Source: Emmonsiellopsis sp. PD_33 (taxonomy: Eukaryota; Ascomycota; Eurotiomycetes; Onygenales; Ajellomycetaceae). From it: a stretch of 64,000 bases of DNA. Position numbers and translations under genes: made by a program. Positions within the stretch are counted from its first letter, which is position 1. Each line of letters opens with the position of its first letter. The notes beneath the pieces are model-generated. The model did not search any database. It had not been told where the DNA came from and was given only the letters and a program-made list of their open reading frames with translations. Location of the stretch: contig JANTQF010000176.1 in NCBI GenBank assembly GCA_032988165.1, positions 1 to 64,000 on the forward strand, given 5' to 3'. Shown in pieces: positions 60,749 to 64,000 of the stretch.

Positions 60749-63363
60749 ATGTCGACATATTCCAAACCCCGCAAGCTATGGGAGCATCCGAACCCGGAGG
60801 CATCGAATCTCGGCCAGTTTCGACGGCGGCTGGAGCGTAAGACGGGGTTGAAGTTTCCGGTATGTCTATCATGTTTTTTTTTTTTTGGGGTTTCTCTATT
60901 TTGTTTACCTAATTGGGAGATGGGGGTTTGATATTGTTTATCGTGCTGTCTGAGCATGGGGTCGTGGGATTGCATTGTAGGTGGGTGCGGAGAGAGGAGG
61001 GAGTTTGATGGGCCCCGGGAACCTACCTAGATATCTGTATTTGTTCGTTCGTTGATGCCATCTCGTCCGTGGCCTCCTGGTTCCCTCCTTGTAACGCTTG
61101 AACTAATGAGATCAATGGGATCTTTCTATTCGACAAAATCTAACTAACCCAAAATACCCCAGACCTTCCTCGACCTATGGGACTACTCAGTCGCCAACCG
61201 CGCCGCCTTCTGGGATTTCTGCTGGCACGACTTCAACCCCATCCATGAGGGAACGTACACAACCGTCGTCGACGAGTCGGCCCGCATGGATAGCATCCCG
61301 TCCTGGTTCGAAGGCACATATCTAAACTTCGCGGAGAACATGCTTTTTGCCTCCGGAAAGACCTTCGCGACGCCATCGGTTGTATGCACGACTGGTAAAG
61401 AGGATGATAAGATTGCGCTTACGGAGGTTCGCGAGGGCGGGTTGGAGGGTTCCAGGGACGTGTCGTGGCGGGAGCTCAGGCAGAGAGTGGGCCGGTTGGT
61501 GCAGGCGATGAAGGTGGCTGGTGTGAAGAAGGGGGATCGGGTGGCGGTTGTTGCGAGTAATAGTATTGATACCTTGGTTGTGTTTTTGGCGGTGACGGCG
61601 CTGGGGGGGTTGTTTTCGTCTAGCTCGACGGATATGGGTGTGAAGGGGATCTTGGATCGTTTGTTGCAGATCAAACCCCGTTACCTGTTCATGGACGATT
61701 GGACGGTTTATAATGGGAAGACTATCGATTTGAGATCGAAGATGAATGAGGTCGTTAAGGGCATGGAGGGCGTGGAAGAGTTTCAGGGTGTCGTGTCGCA
61801 GCCTCGATTCCAAGATCGCCCGGCAGATGTGAGCATGGTGTCAAAAGCGCAAACGCTGGCATATTTCCTCTCGAAAGCCAAGTCAGATAAGTTGGAATTT
61901 GTGCGGGTGAAGTTCCGCGATCCATTTTTGATCGTTTATTCATCTGGTACGTATCTATGAACCGCGAAAAAAAAACAAAGGTTTGAGAAACTAACTCGCT
62001 CGATTAGGTACAACCGGCCAGCCCAAATGTATCGTGCACTCGGTTGGTGGAGTTATCTTGCCGGGAATGAAAGAGGGACTGCTCCACCGAGAAATGAGGC
62101 CCGATGCGGTCGCCATGCAATACACCACAACCGGGTGGATCATGTATCTCGGAGCGGTCCAGCCGCTGTTGTATGGGAGCAGGGTGGTTTTGTATGACGG
62201 CAGTCCATTCCTACCAGACATGACTGCTTATATTAAGCTAGTCGGGCAACACAAGTAGGTCAATGCTTAGGATATCCGACGGACATAAGCTGATATGATC
62301 AGGGTTACCCATATGGGGACGTCTCCACGGTACTTGCATGAATTGCAAAAGCACGGAATTCGACCAAAGGATACCACTGACCTCAGCAATCTGAGGATTG
62401 TCACAAGCACAGGCATGGTGCTCTCCGACGCTCTGTTTGAGTGGTTCTATGACGAAGGATTCCCGCCCAGCGTTCATCTGGGCAACATCTCGGGCGGCAC
62501 GGATATCGCTGGGGCTTTCGGGACCGAAAATGCGTTGACGCCAGTGTATGTCGGAGGCTGTCAGGGGCCTAGCCTAGGAACCCCAATAGCCGTCTATGAT
62601 CAGACAATCGAGGGCGGAAAGGGGGTGAAGGGCGTGCCCGTTGAGGAGGGCGTTCCAGGAGAATTAGTGGGGACCGCTGCCTTCCCTAACATGCCCGTTA
62701 TGTTCTGGGGGGAGAATGCACAGCAAAAGTACTTTGATGCATACTTTGCTCGGTTTGATGGTAAGTTGATGCCCAAGAAGGCATGAGTCCCAAGCTAATC
62801 TATCTAGATGTGTGGACGCATGGCGATTTCATCATGATCCATCCCATCACCAAACAGATTTTCTTCCTGGGACGGGCAGACGGCGTCCTTAATCCATCAG
62901 GAGTACGGTTCGGGTCAGCGGAGATATACGGCATCCTTGACAACAAGTTCCCCAACCAAATCGCAGACTCGATCTGCGTTGGCCAACGTCGGCCGCAGGA
63001 TTCAGACGAAACCGTCATGCTGTTCCTACTCATGCGGCCTGGTGTCCCGTTCACCCAGGAATTAGTGAACGAGGTGAAATCCGCCATTAAGAGCGGGCTT
63101 AGTGCCCGGCACGTCCCAAAATATGTGTTCGAGACACCCGATATCCCGGTAAGTTGATGGCCGCATCGTTCCTCGTCCAACCATGTATGCTGATCGAATC
63201 CAAGACAACCGTCAACCTGAAAAAGGTCGAACTCCCCGTCAAGCAGATTGTATCCGGGAAAGTCATCAAGCCGTCAGGGACATTGGCCAATCCCCAGAGT
63301 CTTGACTTCTACTATAAATTCGCAGAGGTAGAGAAGTTAGTCGCCCCAAGAAGCAAGCTATAG
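60749..63363 (+). CDS. Acetoacetyl-CoA synthetase (AMP-forming)
   Basis: Activates acetoacetate to acetoacetyl-CoA with ATP in the cytosol, feeding sterol and lipid synthesis or ketone use. Exons 60749-60859, 61163-61946, 62008-62254, 62303-62760, 62808-63148 and 63205-63363 give 699 residues, the usual length. The N-terminal domain has LWEHPNP and FWDFCWHDFNPIHEGTY, then WFEGTYLNFAENML. The AMP-binding P-loop motif is YSSGTTGQPKCIVHS (from about 296), split by intron 2. YTTTGWIMY, LGNISGGTDIAGAF and WTHGDF are the later adenylation motifs, and GVRFGSAEIY and KGSARHVP-type (here SGLSARHVPKYV) precede the C-terminal Lys region (GKVIKPSG). The class is the acetoacetate rather than acetate branch by overall motif pattern. 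Ends 83 bp from the convergent IMPACT gene. Confidence 0.93.
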
Positions 63364-63446
63364 ATCCGCAGCATGGGAACCGGTTAGATTTAGACATTGC
63401 ATAGCTCGTTAGAAGTCAATTCTTTTTTCTTTCATATATACCGTCG

Positions 63447-63956
63447 TCATCGCTTGCCCTTCTTTTTGCCCTTTTCTTGGGCCTCGCCACTATCATTTTT
63501 CGTAAATCCGGCCTTGAGCAAGGCATCTCTTCCAGCTGTATTGATAATTCGGAAGCGGTCAGGGCCTAACTTGACGCCTCCGTACCATCTAGTCACAACG
63601 ACCAAAACATCCCATACATCCATCAGCTGCATGAGATGTAGTAGCCTGCCACCCGCAGCCGTCTCGCCGTCGTCGTCGAAATCTTGAATAATAGTCTCAC
63701 CGCCCGCGGGCGTTTTCTGCTTAATCCGCCATGCGGTGATATTATGCGTAGCCGCGGCAACCTTCTTTTCAGTCCCAAGCAAATAATCCAGATATTTTTC
63801 CGCCGTCTCTTTCGACTGCACCCTCGCAGCGCGACCCACAAACACCGACTTTTTCTCCGTTATAGGATCGGAAATTATCCAGTCCGGAGGACTGTCTAGG
63901 CCAAATGATGCATGTAGAGACATTGGCGGGGCATCTATAGTATCCTTCGATGTCAT
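63447..63956 (-). CDS. IMPACT/UPF0029 family protein
   Basis: Small protein with the IMPACT N-terminal (UPF0029/YigZ) fold, whose members bind Gcn1 or RNA and modulate translation control; the precise role here is unknown. One exon, 169 residues from ATG 63956 to a stop at 63447. Motifs: ITEKKSVFVGRAARVQSKET, AATHNITAWRI, and the family signature DDDGETAAGGRLLHLMQLM followed by VVVTRWYGGVKLGPDRF. The Lys/Gly tail (EKGKKKGKR) is basic. No RWD domain, present in Gcn2-regulating IMPACT/Yih1, is visible, so this is the short form unless a 5' exon lies outside the window. Confidence 0.88.
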   Translation of the reverse strand: MTSKDTIDAPPMSLHASFGLDSPPDWIISDPITEKKSVFVGRAARVQSKETAEKYLDYLLGTEKKVAAATHNITAWRIKQKTPAGGETIIQDFDDDGETAAGGRLLHLMQLMDVWDVLVVVTRWYGGVKLGPDRFRIINTAGRDALLKAGFTKNDSGEAQEKGKKKGKR

Positions 63957-64000
63957 GGTAGTTGGATTTGTCTCTTCCCACCCCCCCTCGACATCACCCG

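Overview
The window looks like nuclear DNA of a filamentous ascomycete, most probably Eurotiales (Aspergillus or a close relative). The genes carry short introns (about 50-100 nt) with GT..AG ends and CTAAC/CTGAC-type branch sites. The protein set is typical of Aspergillaceae: the septin AspC, Prp45/SNW, Pwp2, an AA11 chitin-type LPMO, a Zn2Cys6/fungal-specific transcription factor, an S10 carboxypeptidase and a fungal PD-(D/E)XK-like protein. Exon models were built by hand from reading frame, splice signals and phase. No species is claimed.

Layout. 1-1.8 kb: 5' part of a secreted S10 serine carboxypeptidase (minus strand, runs off the left edge). 4.8-5.6 kb: an 808-bp foldback/MITE-like element with a TA target duplication. 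5.8-9.8 kb: a four-TM membrane protein with a Cys-rich C-terminal domain, then a secreted FAD-linked (ALO-type) oxidase. 11.1-15 kb: a WDR83/MORG1-like WD40 protein and septin aspC. 15.2-23.5 kb: pwp2 (plus strand, divergent from aspC), prp45 and a PD-(D/E)XK-like protein. 25.6-27 kb: an Ala/Gln-rich protein of unknown function. 29.1-33.8 kb: a DNAJC11-like J-protein divergent from an acid-ceramidase/NAAA-like hydrolase. 35-38.1 kb: a Zn2Cys6 transcription factor. 44.3-45.6 kb: ribosomal protein uL4 (rpl4). 49.1-50.3 kb: an AA11 LPMO. 60.7-64 kb: acetoacetyl-CoA synthetase and an IMPACT/UPF0029 protein. Thirteen of the sixteen gene models are on the minus strand.

The genes do not form one pathway. 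The 11-21 kb block is a housekeeping cluster: cytokinesis septin, pre-rRNA processing WD40, spliceosomal SNW factor. Others are solitary metabolic or secreted enzymes. No secondary-metabolite cluster, CRISPR array, rRNA or tRNA was recognised, although tRNAs were searched for only by eye.

Three long stretches (38.1-44.3, 45.6-49.1 and 50.3-60.7 kb) have no convincing protein gene. The last holds one well-preserved exon resembling fungal Ric8/synembryn, apparently a relic. The least explained items are the membrane/Cys-rich protein, the MITE-like element with its internal direct repeats, the 10-kb gene-poor interval, and the inverted repeat in the shared aspC/pwp2 promoter.
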